Shown: positions 11,304 to 22,577, counted from the first letter of the stretch. The stretch: DNA of 64,000 bases from Lantana camara (GCA_037501455.1 CM074862.1:57381501-57445500); one strand, 5' to 3'. The notes: generated by a model not told the origin, from the letters alone. Numbers and translations are program-made.

Positions 11304-12448
11304 TGTTAGGAATAGTGCCCTAGAAAGCCGATTGTATATCCGCTTTGTACTTTTCCTTATTGTAATCACAGACGATCTTTGAATAAAATAACGAATTGAG
11401 GCAACACTTCTTTATATGCTCTTGTTTGGTATGTGTTTACTTTAGCTGTGCATGTATGAGAACTCCCCTAATCCTGATGACTTTAGGACTCTACCATTTA
11501 GGTGAAATGGTTCATGAAACGAGCCCTATATCACATAAGTCATGATTAGTAAAATACTCCAAGCCGATGAGTCCTACAGACAGTGGGAGTGTCAACCTGA
11601 CTCCTCTAAGGCTTGCTTGTGGGATCACGCCCTTAAGAAGGACCACCTTGTTTCATGGAGGTGCAAAGTGTATAGTTGATACGTGCGTGATACATGAGGG
11701 TGCTTACTTTAATAAGTAAGTTCACTGAGGTGCCCCGTGTGAGAACATTCCTAAATGGGAAAGGAAGTTTCTATTTCAGGAAATGGAAACTTCCAGATTA
11801 GGAAATATCTCACGAGTCATTGATGTGATTAATTGATCCTTAGACTTGAGGTTCCATGTTACTTTATGAGTTAACTCTGTAGTCTTAGGTATAAGCTTTA
11901 AAGGGTGTCGCCTTAGACAACTGATTCAAGGCTTATGCTGGGGCTGCACAAGTGATTCATGAAAGTGAATGAGAATCAAGAAAGGACCTACACTTGCATT
12001 TGCAAGGTGATCTCTTATTGTGTAAGTCATTCATATGCCATATGGAGTCCTTGGCCAAGGCAGTAGATCAAGACATCAAGAAAAGGGTTTCTTGGATTGA
12101 GATCAAATGGATATGAAATGCACTTAGCTTTAAGACCAGATTATTAGGGTTCTGATTTTTCCCTTGCCCTAGATCTTGGTTGAGAGATAGTAAGTAGGAG
12201 GATTGTATCTCACATGAATCAATGACTTAAAGGTTCTGTCGAATCCGAACATTCCAATTCAGCTAGGGGTTAAACACCTGTTGCTAGACTATGGTCGTTT
12301 AATCTGTGGACTGATTAATTAATTAGTGAATTAATTAATTAGGGTCACTGCTAATTGAATTGAGAACCTAGAGGGTCACACACAACAACTTGGTTACATG
12401 AGTTGAGGCTTGAAAATGATTAAACGAGTTAATCGGACCAAGAGGGTT

Positions 12449-12535
12449 CCACACGTGTGAATTCACACGTGTGGCTCGCGTGAGTGACTCGTGTCACTGT
12501 GACACGTGTCACACACGTGTGATAATATATATATG
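12449..12535 (+). promoter_or_regulatory. Cluster of ACGT-core palindromes in C1 U3
   Basis: A perfect 26-bp palindrome (12449-12474; half-site CCACACGTGTGAA) is followed by the 14-bp palindrome GTGACACGTGTCAC (12499-12512) and further ACACGTGT. Such cores are known binding sites of plant bZIP and bHLH factors (ABRE/G-box). The cluster lies about 320-400 bp upstream of the TATA box. Stress- or ABA-linked control is inference. The 3' LTR copy is at 20638-20694, with one dyad fewer. Confidence 0.65.
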
Positions 12536-12854
12536 TGTTAAATAATTAATTAGTTAATTATTTAATAGACTTTGGTTTAATTTTGAATTAAAAGGAAAGT
12601 CTAATTTTGGAGAAAATGATCTAGTTAATTAATTACGAATTAATTAATTAGATAAAAATAAGTTATTTATTTTATAATAAATAAAGTATAAAATTATCCA
12701 AAAATAGTTTGGATATTTTTGAGCTCTCTTAAAAGTTGACTAGAAATAGAATTCAAAGTCAAAGTTGGAAAATACTTGATGATCAAGTAATAGGAGAGAG
12801 AGGAACCAAATCCTAGTCCAATATGGACTAGTTTCGGCCGTCCCTCCCCTTTCC

Positions 12855-12880
12855 TATATATAGGGGAGCTCATGCTCCCC
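12855..12880 (+). promoter_or_regulatory. C1 TATA box and adjoining 7-bp hairpin
   Basis: TATATATA at 12855-12862 is directly followed by GGGGAGC-TCAT-GCTCCCC (12863-12880), a perfect 7-bp stem with a 4-nt loop. The hairpin lies in the interval where transcription would be expected to start. The 3' LTR has the same arrangement at 21029. Confidence 0.7.
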
Positions 12881-13138
12881 TTTAGAGCTAATTGACAATT
12901 CTTGGTTCATGTGTTGAACACCTTCCTTTCTCCAAGATTAAATTAAACCCTAGGTTAAGCCTAAACACTAATTAGAGAACTAGCATCCTTACTAATTAGA
13001 TTGTGATCAAGTTGGTGGACTTTCTCTAGAGACTTCAAGTTAGAAGTTTGAAGATTCGAGCTTTACCAAGGAGAGGGGATCAAGCCGCGAGAAGAGCGTT
13101 CTTGGGTGGCTTGAAACGCTTCAAGAAAGAATAAAAGA

Positions 13139-13147
13139 AAAGTAAGT
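13139..13147 (+). promoter_or_regulatory. Candidate leader-intron donor near the end of the C1 5' LTR
   Basis: AAA|GTAAGT (GT at 13142) follows an exon-like purine-rich stretch. A strong acceptor candidate, CTGTTTTACCATTTAG, ends at 15535, 24 nt before the gag ATG. The predicted intron (about 2.4 kb) would contain the PBS, the GC-rich block and the four-copy motif. Confidence 0.45.
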
Positions 13148-13248
13148 TTTCTATCTTTACGAATTTGGTTACACGATTGCGAGTTCAAGGTCCTTTTGTT
13201 GGAAAAAATTTTTAAATTCCGCTGCTTTCTGATTCTGTTTTCCAACAA

Positions 13249-13262
13249 GTGGTATCAGAGCC
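13249..13262 (+). promoter_or_regulatory. C1 primer-binding site
   Basis: GTGGTATCAGAGCC follows the LTR end after one base. It is complementary to initiator tRNA-Met. Confidence 0.95.
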
Positions 13263-13499
13263 ACCTCGTTAATCGTGTTTCTAATTCGTCTCAATTATAC
13301 TGAATTTGGTAGAAATTCTTGGGCTTGATGTGATTGAGTATTTGTAATTGTTTTAGAAAGCCTGAATTACGAAACTGTATTTTTTTTCCTGAAAGTTTCT
13401 GAAAATTGGTTTTTATAAAATTTGATTTTGAAAAAACAATTTTAGATTTGAAACTGTATAAACTGTTTTTGGATTTCTTGGATTGGTTTTGCTTTTGAA

Positions 13500-13900
13500 C
13501 GAAAACACGAAACGAAAGCCCGGAACACGATGAACACGCGAAACCCCGCGCGCGAAGGAGTCGCGCTCGCGGGCTTCGCGCGCCACCCTCCCGCAACCGC
13601 GCGGGAGGCCCTCCCGCACGCCGTCCGCCCGTCGCCGCCCAGGCCTGGCCGGGACAGACCGGCCAGCCTCTCAGCTCCTCCCGCACGCCTGTGCGGGAGC
13701 TTCCCGGGCGCGCCTAGCGAGGGCGGCCGAGACTGGCCGCCCACCGCCCAGCAGGGCACGCGCGCGCGAGGCGCGCGGTATGCGCGCGCAGTGCGCGCAC
13801 TCGCCCGGCCTTGGCCGGGCGCTGTGCGCGCCTGCCGTGCGCGTCCGCGCGCGCTTGCGACGCTGTGCCCCTTTTCGCGCACGGGCCCCGTTTTCGTGAT
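13500..13900 (+). repeat. CpG- and GC-rich low-complexity block in the C1 leader
   Basis: About 400 bp are made mostly of G and C, with runs of CGCG and repeats of phrases such as CTCCCGC, GCGCGC and GGCCGGGC. The flanks are strongly AT-rich. CpG is abundant, whereas methylated plant repeats usually lose it. Confidence 0.85.
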
Positions 13901-15030
13901 CCGGCCTTTTCGTGTTTCGTGCAATCCAGTCCCAATTTTATTTTAATTTTAAAATTCTATTTTTGAATATTTATTTTAATTTTGAATAAAACTTAAAATT
14001 GGGATTTTTTGAGAAATTGAAACGGTTTATATTTTGGGAAAGTACATCTTAATAAAATTATTAATTTTCAGAAATTAATTGGAATTTTATTTGTTTTGGT
14101 AATTTGGGATTTATTGAAAACTTTTATAAATAAGACTCGCATCAAGTCGTGTTTTAAGCTATTAGAGCTTAAAGCGAGAATTTAATTTATTGGTTAAATT
14201 TAAATTCTTGCAAAAAGCATGTTAGGTGATCATGGGTTTAGATCTTTGTATGGTTTTAATTTATGCACATGAATGGTTTAAATTGGGGTTGGAGCCCTAT
14301 AGTTGCGTTTTTTCAATTGAGGTTGGAGCCTCACTTATGTGCGTACTATTATGTGATTTATTATGTGGCTTTCCATATTACTGTTTTTGAGGCCGGGGTA
14401 TGCCCCGTGTAATTGTCTAAGGCCAATATGAAGATTGAGCCTTATTACTTTATGTCTTTTTCTTTTTATTGTAATTTGAGAGTAGAGATAGGTGGTGAGG
14501 TTTTATTTTCATTTTGGAGACAATGCACCCATGGAGTAAGATGGACCACATTCAAGTAACAAGGAGGCCATAAGTGAAGACCCCTCAAAATGTTAGGGAG
14601 GGGAATCTCAATTGTTAAATGTAATAGAGATAGGGCTCGTATTTTGTTACTGCTTTCCCTTATGTGATTTGAACTGATTATGTGGCATGTATGTTAGAAC
14701 TTGTGATTGTGGAGTGGCTCCCACATATCACGCATAAGATAGGTAGAACCCATGATCATTACATGTTAGTATCATGCTAGGACATGTTATCTGTTTATGT
14801 GCTTGTTTGAAATGCATTTAAGTGTACTTGCATTAATCAAGACTAATAAAATTGGATAACATATATGTTGGTGAGGTCGAACCGGACAACTCTCCGGTTG
14901 ATTCGAAAATTCCCATTAAATATTAAGCTAATTTCGAACAAATAGGTGTTTAATTCGAGATGCAAGTTTTGAATTAAATTCCTAGCATTCCATCAATAGG
15001 TTTTAAGTTTAGTAAGTAAAGCTAGTTATT

Positions 15031-15350
15031 GTCCGCGAGTCGTGGGATAGCTAGTGGAGCTTATTAGTTCTTAGTTACCTAATTAATCATTTTAAATGAT
15101 CAATATTTCGTGGTCAATTTTAGCAAGGGCGATGTCCGCGAGTCGTGGGTCGTTCGAACTAAGTTTTGGTCATGATCTTATGATTGATGGGTCTAGCTTA
15201 ACGCCTAAGTAAATATGGATGTCGCACGAGTCGTGGGTCCACATTGAAAGATAGGTGATGCAAAAACAATTACTAAGAGTTCTAAAGGTGTTAGAATTGG
15301 TAAGTTGTACCTACCTAGGGTTCTTACTAAGAATGTCCGCGAGTCGTGGG
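15031..15350 (+). repeat. Four dispersed copies of a 16-bp motif before C1 gag
   Basis: GTCCGCGAGTCGTGGG occurs at 15031, 15134 and 15335, and as GTCGCACGAGTCGTGGG at 15221. Spacings are 103, 87 and 114 bp. The flanks of the copies do not align well, so this is not a simple tandem repeat. Confidence 0.85.
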
Positions 15351-15559
15351 TTCGAGGTAAAATGCCTAGGATCTTAGTACCCATTGGGAAACGTGTTCCT
15401 CTTAGATCTTTTTTTGGAATTATAGATCTTTGAAAAACAGTGGGAGCTACATTAGATTAAAGACCTTATCTTTTGTATATCGTTATAATTCAGCATGCTC
15501 ACTAGTTCTCTGTTTTACCATTTAGGTCGTAGATTCTGTGATTCTCTACGTGTTTTGAA

Positions 15560-16669
15560 ATGGCAACCAAAAACCCTCTTGTATCGATCCTCGAGTCAAA
15601 CAAGTTGACTGGTCCCAACTATTCTGATTGGCTGAGGAATCTAAAAATCATTTTAGATTCTGAGAAGAGAACTTATGTTCTCTTCGAAGGGGAGCCTACT
15701 CCTGAAGGGGAGGCTCCCACTCGGGCCGAGCGGGATGCGATTCAGAAGTGGAAGGATGGTAATCTCCAAGCCCGTTGCCTTATGTTGGCTAACATGTCTC
15801 CGGACTTGCAAAGACAACATGAGGCCATGGAATTTGCTTGGGAGATTTACGACCACTTAGAGCAACTTTACCGCCCTCATGAACGTGTTACAAGGTATAA
15901 CACTTCAAAGGAATTATTCCACTTGAGAATGAGGGAAGGTACAAGTGTCCATGAATATGGACTCAAGTTTCTTGCCCTTACTGAGAAACTTGCTTCCATG
16001 GACATGCCACTGAAAGATGAGCTTTCAGTGGATTTGTTGCTAGCTTCGCTCCCACCATCATTCAACCCATTTGTCCTTAACTTCAACATGAATCATGCTG
16101 GTGCTACTGTAGCTGAGCTGATTAGTCAGCTTGTGACTGCTGAAAGCACGATCAAGAAGGACAATAAGGTTTTGATGGTGAATGCTCCATCTTCCTCTTC
16201 TGGGCCTTCTAAAGGTAAGGGCAAGAAAGCCCAAAAGAAGAAGAAGAAACCCCTTAGGCCCACTGGTGGCATTTCGAAGGGGAAGGTCCAAAAGAAGAAG
16301 CGTGATCAGAAAGAGGATGTTTGCTTCCATTGTGGCAAAGCGGGACATTGGAGGAGAAACTGCCCAGAGTACAAGGCTACTCTAAAGAAAGGTATCTTTC
16401 TCGTTGAAGTAAATCTTTCTATTAATTCTAGTTCTTGGGTACTTGATACCGGTTGTGGAACTCATATCTGTAATGATGTACAAATGCTAAGTGAAGTTCA
16501 ACAACTAAAAGAAGGAGAATGTGTCTTGAGGATCGGCGATGGCTCAAACGTTGAAGCTCGAGCTTTAGGCACAATTAGATTAGATTTAGGTAGTTTTGAG
16601 TTAGTATTAAACAAAGTCCTTTATGTACCGAACATTATTCGTAATATAATTTCAAATATTAGATTGTGA
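15560..16669 (+). pseudogene. gag-pol: C1 gag and protease (first part of gag-pol, ends at a frameshift)
   Basis: The ATG at 15560 opens a Copia Gag (N-terminal LESNKLTGPNYSDWLRNL; UBN2-type region to about residue 200), a lysine-rich linker, and one CCHC knuckle (CFHCGKAGHWRRNC, about residues 255-268). The aspartic protease follows with active site DTG at 16445-16453 (WVLDTGCGTHIC). Gag forms the particle, the knuckle binds RNA, and the protease cuts the polyprotein. The frame is left at about 16655-16668, within the protease-integrase junction (VPNIIRNIIS), and a TGA follows. Elements of this group usually have a single gag-pol frame, so this is a break and not the normal end. The start fits the family's usual gag N-terminus. 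Confidence 0.9.
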
Positions 16670-16915
16670 AGGTTATGAAACTTATATTAAGAATGGTAAA
16701 TACTTTATCAAACGGAACAACTCTTCCGTTCATATCGGTACTCTAAGTAATGGACTTTACCTAACTCAAAATATCAATATTATGAATATACAACGAGAAA
16801 CAAAGCGTAAGAGAGATGACAAAGTTTCAGCTCCCTTATGGCACGCTAGATTAGGACACATTTCCAAGAACAGAATTAGCAAGATAAACACTTTAGGATC
16901 ATTCTCTGAAAAATG
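16659..16915 (+). pseudogene. gag-pol: C1 gag-pol, short middle segment in another frame (integrase N-terminus)
   Basis: The polyprotein continues in the next frame from about 16659 (LDCEGYETYIKNGKYF) and contains the start of the integrase zinc-binding HHCC region (LWHARLGHISKNRI). It stops at TGA 16914-16916. One extra A in the run at 16909-16913 explains the second shift; the Cys pair of the HHCC region (CESC) is read in the third frame just downstream. Both shifts are net +1. A sequencing error in the A run is possible for the second. Confidence 0.8.
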
Positions 16916-19476
16916 ATCTCAAAGAGTTAACTTCTTGCGAATCCTGTCTCAAAGGAAAAATGTCCAAAGTTCCTTTTAAAGGAACCGTGGAACGTGCCAC
17001 TAAGGTTCTGGATTTGATCCATACTGATGTTTGTGGACCGCTTAGTGTAAGCACAAGAAACAATCATCAGTATTTCATAACCTTTACTGATGACTTTAGT
17101 CGGTACGGTTATGTATACTTAATGAAGTATAAATCTGAAGCTTTTGAGAAATTCTTAGAATTTCAAAAGGAGGTTGAGAACCAAACTGGTCACAAGATCA
17201 AAGCACTTCGATCTGATCGAGGAGGCGAATATCTTAGTGAAGAATTCCTTAATCATCTCAAAGATAATGGGATTATCTCTCAATGGACTCCTCCGGGAAC
17301 TCCTCAGCTTAATGGAGTTTCTGAGAGAAGGAATAGAACCCTACTTGATATGGTTCGTTCCATGATGAGTTTCACTGACTTACCACCTTCTTTCTGGGGT
17401 TATGCCCTAGAAAGTGCAGCAAAGATTTTGAATCTTGTTCCCTCTAAGTCAGTCCCCAAGACGCCCTATGAAATGTGGCATGGTAAAATCCCTAGTTATT
17501 CTTACTTAAGAATTTGGGGTTGTCATGCTTACGTGAAGAGGACAGTGGGAGATAAGTTAGAATCTCGTTCTAACTTGTGCTACTTTGTAGGTTATCCTAA
17601 GGAATCCATAGGATACTACTTCTATGATCAATCTGAACAAAAGGTGTTTGTTTCTAGAAATGCCACTTTTCTTGAGGAACCGTTCCTTAAAGAAAAGAAG
17701 GGCAAGATCATAGAATTAGAAGAAGTACAAAGTGACCCCACACCACCCACTGAAGAAATGTCCCACTCTGATCAACTACAACCAATCACGAATTTCGATA
17801 CACACGAAAATCCTCCTCTAAGGCGTTCTGAACGTACTCCTAGACAGCCGGAGAGATGGTATGGATTCCTCCATGAAATCTCTCAAAAGGATAATGATCC
17901 TTTAACATATGAGGAGGCACTTTCAGATTCTGACTCTGAACAGTGGATAGAAGCCATGAAATCCGAAATGGATTCCATGAACTCCAACCAAGTTTGGACC
18001 TTGGTAGATTTGCCTGATGGGGTCAAACCCATAGGTTGCAAATGGATCTTTAAGAGAAAGCTTGGAGTTGATGGAAGCATTGCAGCCTACAAAGCAAGAT
18101 TGGTTGCAAAAGGATTCACTCAAAGACCCGGCGTGGACTTTGACGAAACCTTTTCACCAGTTGCAATGCAAAAGTCCATTCGAATCATGCTTGCCATTGC
18201 TGCATATTATGACTATGAGATATGGCAAATGGATGTGAAAACTGCCTTTCTCAATGGTGACATTGACAAAGACATTTATATGGAGCAACCCATAGGTTTC
18301 ACATTCAGTGGGAGTGAGAAAAAGGTTTGCAAACTCCAAAGATCAATCTATGGATTGAAACAGGCTTCTAGGAATTGGAACATTCGATTTGATGAATCAG
18401 TCAAAGCGTTTGGCTTCATCCAAATTTCGAATGAATCATGTGTGTATAGAAAGGAATTGGAGACCTCAGTGCAATTCTTAGTGCTTTATGTTGATGACAT
18501 CCTTCTTATTGGGAATTCGAAAGATGACATGAAAGTGACTAAGTTATGGTTATCGAACCAATTCGAGATGAAAGATCTTGGTGATGCGTCCTATATCCTT
18601 GGAATTAAAATCTATAGAGATAGATCTAGAAGGTTAATAGGACTATCACAGTCGATGTACATTGACAAAGTATTGAAGAGATTCAATATGGAGTCAGCAA
18701 AGGTTAAGAACCTTCCTATGAGTGTAGGAACATGTCTTTCAAAGAAGATGTGTCCTAAGACTAACCTTGAGAAGGAAAGAATGACTCATACACCTTATGC
18801 ATCAGCAATAGGTAGCATAATGTATGCAATGTTATGTACTCGACCGGATGTGGCTTATGCACTTAGTGTAACAAGTCGTTTCCAATCTGACCCTGGAGAT
18901 GGTCACTGGGCTGCCGTGAAGAATATTCTTAAGTACTTGAAAAATACTAAAGATTTGTTCTTAGTTTACGGAGGTCAGAAAGATCTTACTGTCGAAGGAT
19001 ACTGCGATGCAAGCTTTGCATCTGACTTAGATGATTTTAAGTCAATGTCAGGATACATTTTCTGCCTAAACGGCGGAGCAGTGAGTTGGAAGAGTTCCAA
19101 GCAAACAACCACTGCAGATTCGACCACTGAGGCCGAATACTTAGCTGCAAATGATGCAGCTAAGGAAGGTGTTTGGATTAGAAACTTCATTCAAGATTTG
19201 AATGTTGTTCCTAGCATGAAAGACCCCATTACTGTGTTTTGTGACAACACTGGGGCGGTTGCTCAAGCAAGAGAACCAAGATCTCACCAACGGACCAAGC
19301 ACATAATGAGGAAGTATCACCTAATCCGTGATATTATCAAGAGAGGAGATGTGCAAATTGAGAGGGTCACATCAGCAGAGAACGTGGTAGATCCACTTAC
19401 TAAGCCCCTTAGTCGAGAAGCTTTCCAAGGTCATCTTCAGAAGATGGGACTTAGAATAGCTTTAGAATGGCTTTGA
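16915..19476 (+). pseudogene. gag-pol: C1 integrase, reverse transcriptase and RNase H (last part of gag-pol)
   Basis: From 16960 this is one open frame of 838 codons. The integrase core shows the DDE residues in DVCGP, TDDFSRYGYVYL and the NGVSERRNRTLLDM segment. The RT follows (WIFKRKLGVDGSIAAYKARL, DVKTAFLNGDIDKDIYMEQP) with catalytic YVDD at 18487-18498, then RNase H (AEYLAANDAAKEGVWI, DNTGAVAQAREPRSHQRTKH). The order integrase-RT-RNase H defines Ty1/Copia. The frame ends at TGA 19474-19476, close to the purine tract. The domains look intact, so apart from the two upstream shifts this is a recent, barely decayed polyprotein. Confidence 0.95.
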
Positions 19477-19480
19477 CGGG

Positions 19481-19492
19481 CAAGTGGGAGAT
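19481..19492 (+). promoter_or_regulatory. C1 polypurine tract
   Basis: CAAGTGGGAGAT directly precedes the 3' LTR and would prime plus-strand cDNA. Confidence 0.85.
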
Positions 19493-21421
19493 TGTTAGGA
19501 ATAGTGCCCTAGAAAGCCGATTGTATATCCGCTTTGTACTTTTCCTTATTGTAATCACAGACGATCTTTGAATAAAATAACGAATTGAGGCAACACTTCT
19601 TTATATGCTCTTGTTTGGTATGTGTTTACTTTAGCTGTGCATGTATGAGAACTCCCCTAATCCAGATGACTTTAGGACTCTACCATTTAGGTGAAATGGT
19701 TCATGAAACGAGCCCTATATCACATAAGTCATGATTAGTAAAATACTCCAAGCCGATGAGTCCTACAGACAGTGGGAGTGTCAACCTGACTCCTCTAAGG
19801 CTTGCTTGTGGGATCACGCCCTTAAGAAGGACCACCTTGTTTCATGGAGGTGCAAAGTGTATAGTTGATACGTGCGTGATACATGAGGGTGCTTACTTTA
19901 ATAAGTAAGTTCACTGAGGTGCCCCGTGTGAGAACATTCCTAAATGGGAAAGGAAGTTTCTATTTCAGGAAATGGAAACTTCCAGATTAGGAAATATCTC
20001 ACGAGTCATTGATGTGATTAATTGATCCTTAGACTTGAGGTTCCATGTTACTTTATGAGTTAACTCTGTAGTCTTAGGTATAAGCTTTAAAGGGTGTCGC
20101 CTTAGACAACTGATTCAAGGCTTATGCTGGGGCTGCACAAGTGATTCATGAAAGTGAATGAGAATCAAGAAAGGACCTACACTTGCATTTGCAAGGTGAT
20201 CTCTTATTGTGTAAGTCATTCATATGCCATATGGAGTCCTTGGCCAAGGCAGTAGATCAAGACATCAAGAAAAGGGTTTCTTGGATTGAGATCAAATGGA
20301 TATGAAATGCACTTAGCTTTAAGACCAGATTATTAGGGTTCTGATTATTCCCTTGCCCTGGATCTTGGTTGAGAGATAGCAAGTAGGAGGATTGTATCTC
20401 ACATGAATCAATGACTTAAAGGTTCTGTCGAATCCGAACATTCCAATTCAGCTAGGGGTTAAACACCTGTTGCTAGACTATGGTCGTTTAATCTGTGGAC
20501 TGATTAATTAATTAGTGAATTAATTAATTAGGGTCACTGCTAATTGAATTGAGAACCTAGAGGGTCACACACAACAACTTGGTTACATGAGTTGAGGCTT
20601 GAAAATGATTAAACGAGTTAATCGGACCAAGAGGGTTCCACACGTGTGAATTCACACGTGTGGCTCGCGTGAGTGACACGTGTCACACACGTGTGATAAT
20701 ATATATATGTGTTAAATAATTAATTAGTTAATTATTTAATAGACTTTGGTTTAATTTTGAATTAAAAGGAAAGTCTAATTTTGGAGAAAATGATCTAGTT
20801 AATTAATTACGAATTAATTAATTAGATAAAAATAAGTTATTTATTTTATAATAAATAAAGTATAAAATTATCCAAAAATAGTTTGGATATTTTTGAGCTC
20901 TCTTAAAAGTTGACTAGAAATAGAATTCAAAGTCAAAGTTGGAAAATACTTGATGATCAAGTAATAGGAGAGAGAGGAACCAAATCCTAGTCCAATATGG
21001 ACTAGTTTCGGCCGTCCCTCCCCTTTCCTATATATAGGGGAGCTCATGCTCCCCTTTAGAGCTAATTGACAATTCTTGGTTCATGTGTTGAACACCTTCC
21101 TTTCTCCAAGATTAAATTAAACCCTAGGTTAAGCCTAAACACTAATTAGAGAACTAGCATCCTTACTAATTAGATTGTGATCAAGTTGGTGGACTTTCTC
21201 TAGAGACTTCAAGTTAGAAGTTTGAAGATTCGAGCTTTACCAAGGAGAGGGGATCAAGCCGCGAGAAGAGCGTTCTTGGGTGGCTTGAAACGCTTCAAGA
21301 AAGAATAAAAGAAAAGTAAGTTTTCTATCTTTACGAATTTGGTTACACGATTGCGAGTTCAAGGTCCTTTTGTTAGAAAAAATTTTTAAATTCCGCTGCT
21401 TTCTGATTCTGTTTTCCAACA
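19493..21421 (+). repeat. C1 3' LTR
   Basis: This 1929-bp copy of the 5' LTR begins TGTTAGG and ends CCAACA. The palindrome is at 20638-20663 and the TATA box at 21029-21036. It lacks 15 bp found in the 5' LTR at the second ACGT-core dyad. Confidence 0.95.
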
Positions 21422-22377
21422 CTCCCCTCATCCGCTTATGGATGGCTAGGGTCGCGCAACCCGTCCATCACCCTATGTATTAGCCTGGTATGTGTTCGTT
21501 TTGGTTTATCTTGTGAGGTTTTCACTCGTGCCCGTCGAGCCTATGTATTCGAAAATGTACCCGCCGAGTCTCGTAAAATGGGGGTAGATTCTCATATTAA
21601 GATAAAATTTGATACACTTTTAACCTAATAAAATATGGGTTGATATGTGTGCTCAGTCTGCATGTTTTGAACGTACGCATTAAATAAGTTAAGTTTCGTT
21701 CGTTCTACTTTGCTAAATCACCCTATATATATATTATGACGGGTAAATGTTTTGGCGTGTAAAAACTAATCCCAGGCTTCACGAACATCTTCTTTTTACG
21801 TGCTCTGCTATGTATATTATGTATAGTGTGCGTGTGTTAAGCCCTCGCTCAGTCAAGTGTGACTGACCCCTCCCTCTTTATGTTTTTAGCTTTGCAGGTT
21901 TTGGCTTTGGAGTCCGAGCAAGACAGAGCTAGTCTATCTTGGAGTCGAGTCTTGTATTAGTTGGGTCTTTGCATTTGCATTTTGAATTTAGTTTTAGTTT
22001 TGTATTATGATCCTATGTACGGATATGTATAAGTATGATTTGTTCATTTATGATTTGAATTCGAGATAGGCTTCTGGGGACAGAATTGAACCCGTTTGTA
22101 TTTATGATTTATGTTATGATTTAATTTCGGGATTAGGAATTATGCTAGATTGAACCCGTCAACTGTTTGCATGGTTTTGATTTTTGTTTGACATGATCAC
22201 GCTTCCATATATTCGTTAAGTATTGTGTGTGCAGGGTCTACGTCCCCCCTAGGTTAGGGTTGGTTTTGTTTTGTTTGTCTCCGTTCTCTATGGTTTGGCA
22301 TATGTACAGAGTCCTTGTTTCGTTACACGTGTTGAGCTATGGTGCGGGGGTGTGGTGCCCACCGTTGGTGCGCTACA
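21422..22377 (+). repeat. G1 3' LTR, right part (after C1)
   Basis: After the CTCCC duplication the G1 LTR resumes (CTCATCCGCTTATGGATGGC), matching the 5' LTR from about 5251. It ends GGTGCGCTACA at 22377. The ORF at 22227-22475 crosses the junction and is not a gene. Confidence 0.85.
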
Positions 22378-22577
22378 CACCAGTCTCTTATAGATTGAAC
22401 CCGGCTTTTTTACAGTTCTTTTGTAGGTTTTGGAGTGCTAGGCGGGATTTCGGGTCTATCGAGTCCTGTGATTAAGTCCAAGTCACACCACTCGCATTTT
22501 GTATATTAATTAAGTTTTACAATTAATGTATGAATTGTTATGATTTCATTTTATAAATTCGGGATAAGCTTCTAAGA
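22378..22577 (+). mobile_element. LTR-C, right piece, ending at a deletion junction
   Basis: Sequence resumes with CACCAGTCTCTTATAGATTGAACCC and follows the usual LTR order (TTTGTAGG, GTGCTAGGCGGGA, TTCGGGATAAGCTTC). It breaks off before any LTR end; from about 22578 it matches the inside of the G2 LTR. The left copy of the G1 target duplication is at 2902-2906. Confidence 0.6.

Larger units (their letters stand above)
11304..13247 (+). repeat. C1 5' LTR
   Basis: The LTR runs from TGTTAGGAAT to TTTTCCAACA. It carries an ACGT-core palindrome cluster (12449-12535), a TATA box (12855), a start-site-proximal hairpin (12863) and a donor-like site at 13142. It differs from the 3' LTR by a 15-bp segment near 12488-12502 and about five substitutions. 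Confidence 0.95.
13263..15559 (+). other. C1 untranslated leader
   Basis: The 2.3 kb between PBS and gag ATG has no domain-bearing ORF. It is AT-rich apart from a 400-bp GC-rich block (13500-13900). Four copies of a GTCCGCGAGTCGTGGG-type motif lie before gag. The overlapping ORFs of 130-160 codons on both strands at 13290-13950 result from the lack of stop codons in GC-rich DNA. Confidence 0.8.
11304..21421 (+). mobile_element. C1: young full-length Ty1/Copia retrotransposon
   Basis: The element is 10,118 bp with LTRs of 1944 and 1929 bp, a PBS, a 2.3-kb leader, gag-pol in Copia order (gag, protease, integrase, RT, RNase H), a purine tract, and a perfect CTCCC duplication. By eye the LTRs differ by five substitutions and one 15-bp indel, so insertion was recent. 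Two frameshifts nevertheless split gag-pol. The LTR start TGTTAGGAATAGTGCCCTAGA and the long LTR recall the Angela/TAR group, but I cannot fix the lineage without a tree. It lies within the 3' LTR of G1. Confidence 0.95.
2907..22377 (+). mobile_element. G1: gag-only Ty3/Gypsy-type LTR element, 3' LTR split by Copia C1
   Basis: The element runs from TGTAGCATCC to GCGCTACA. The flanks are CACCT (2902-2906) and CACCA (22378-22382), a target duplication with one mismatch. After subtracting C1 and its duplicated CTCCC, the LTRs are about 3273 and 3180 bp and the internal part about 2.9 kb. A PBS at 6188, a gag remnant with a CCHC knuckle, and a purine tract before the 3' LTR are present. No protease, RT, RNase H or integrase motif can be found. 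I read it as a non-autonomous, gag-only (TR-GAG/LARD-like) element that needed pol in trans. LTR differences amount to several percent by eye, so it is older than C1, G3 and G4. Confidence 0.85.

Noticed and set aside
13290..13950. Overlapping ORFs of 130-160 codons on both strands
   Set aside because: They arise because the GC-rich block lacks stop codons. The products are Arg/Ala/Pro-rich with no domain, and no strand is preferred.
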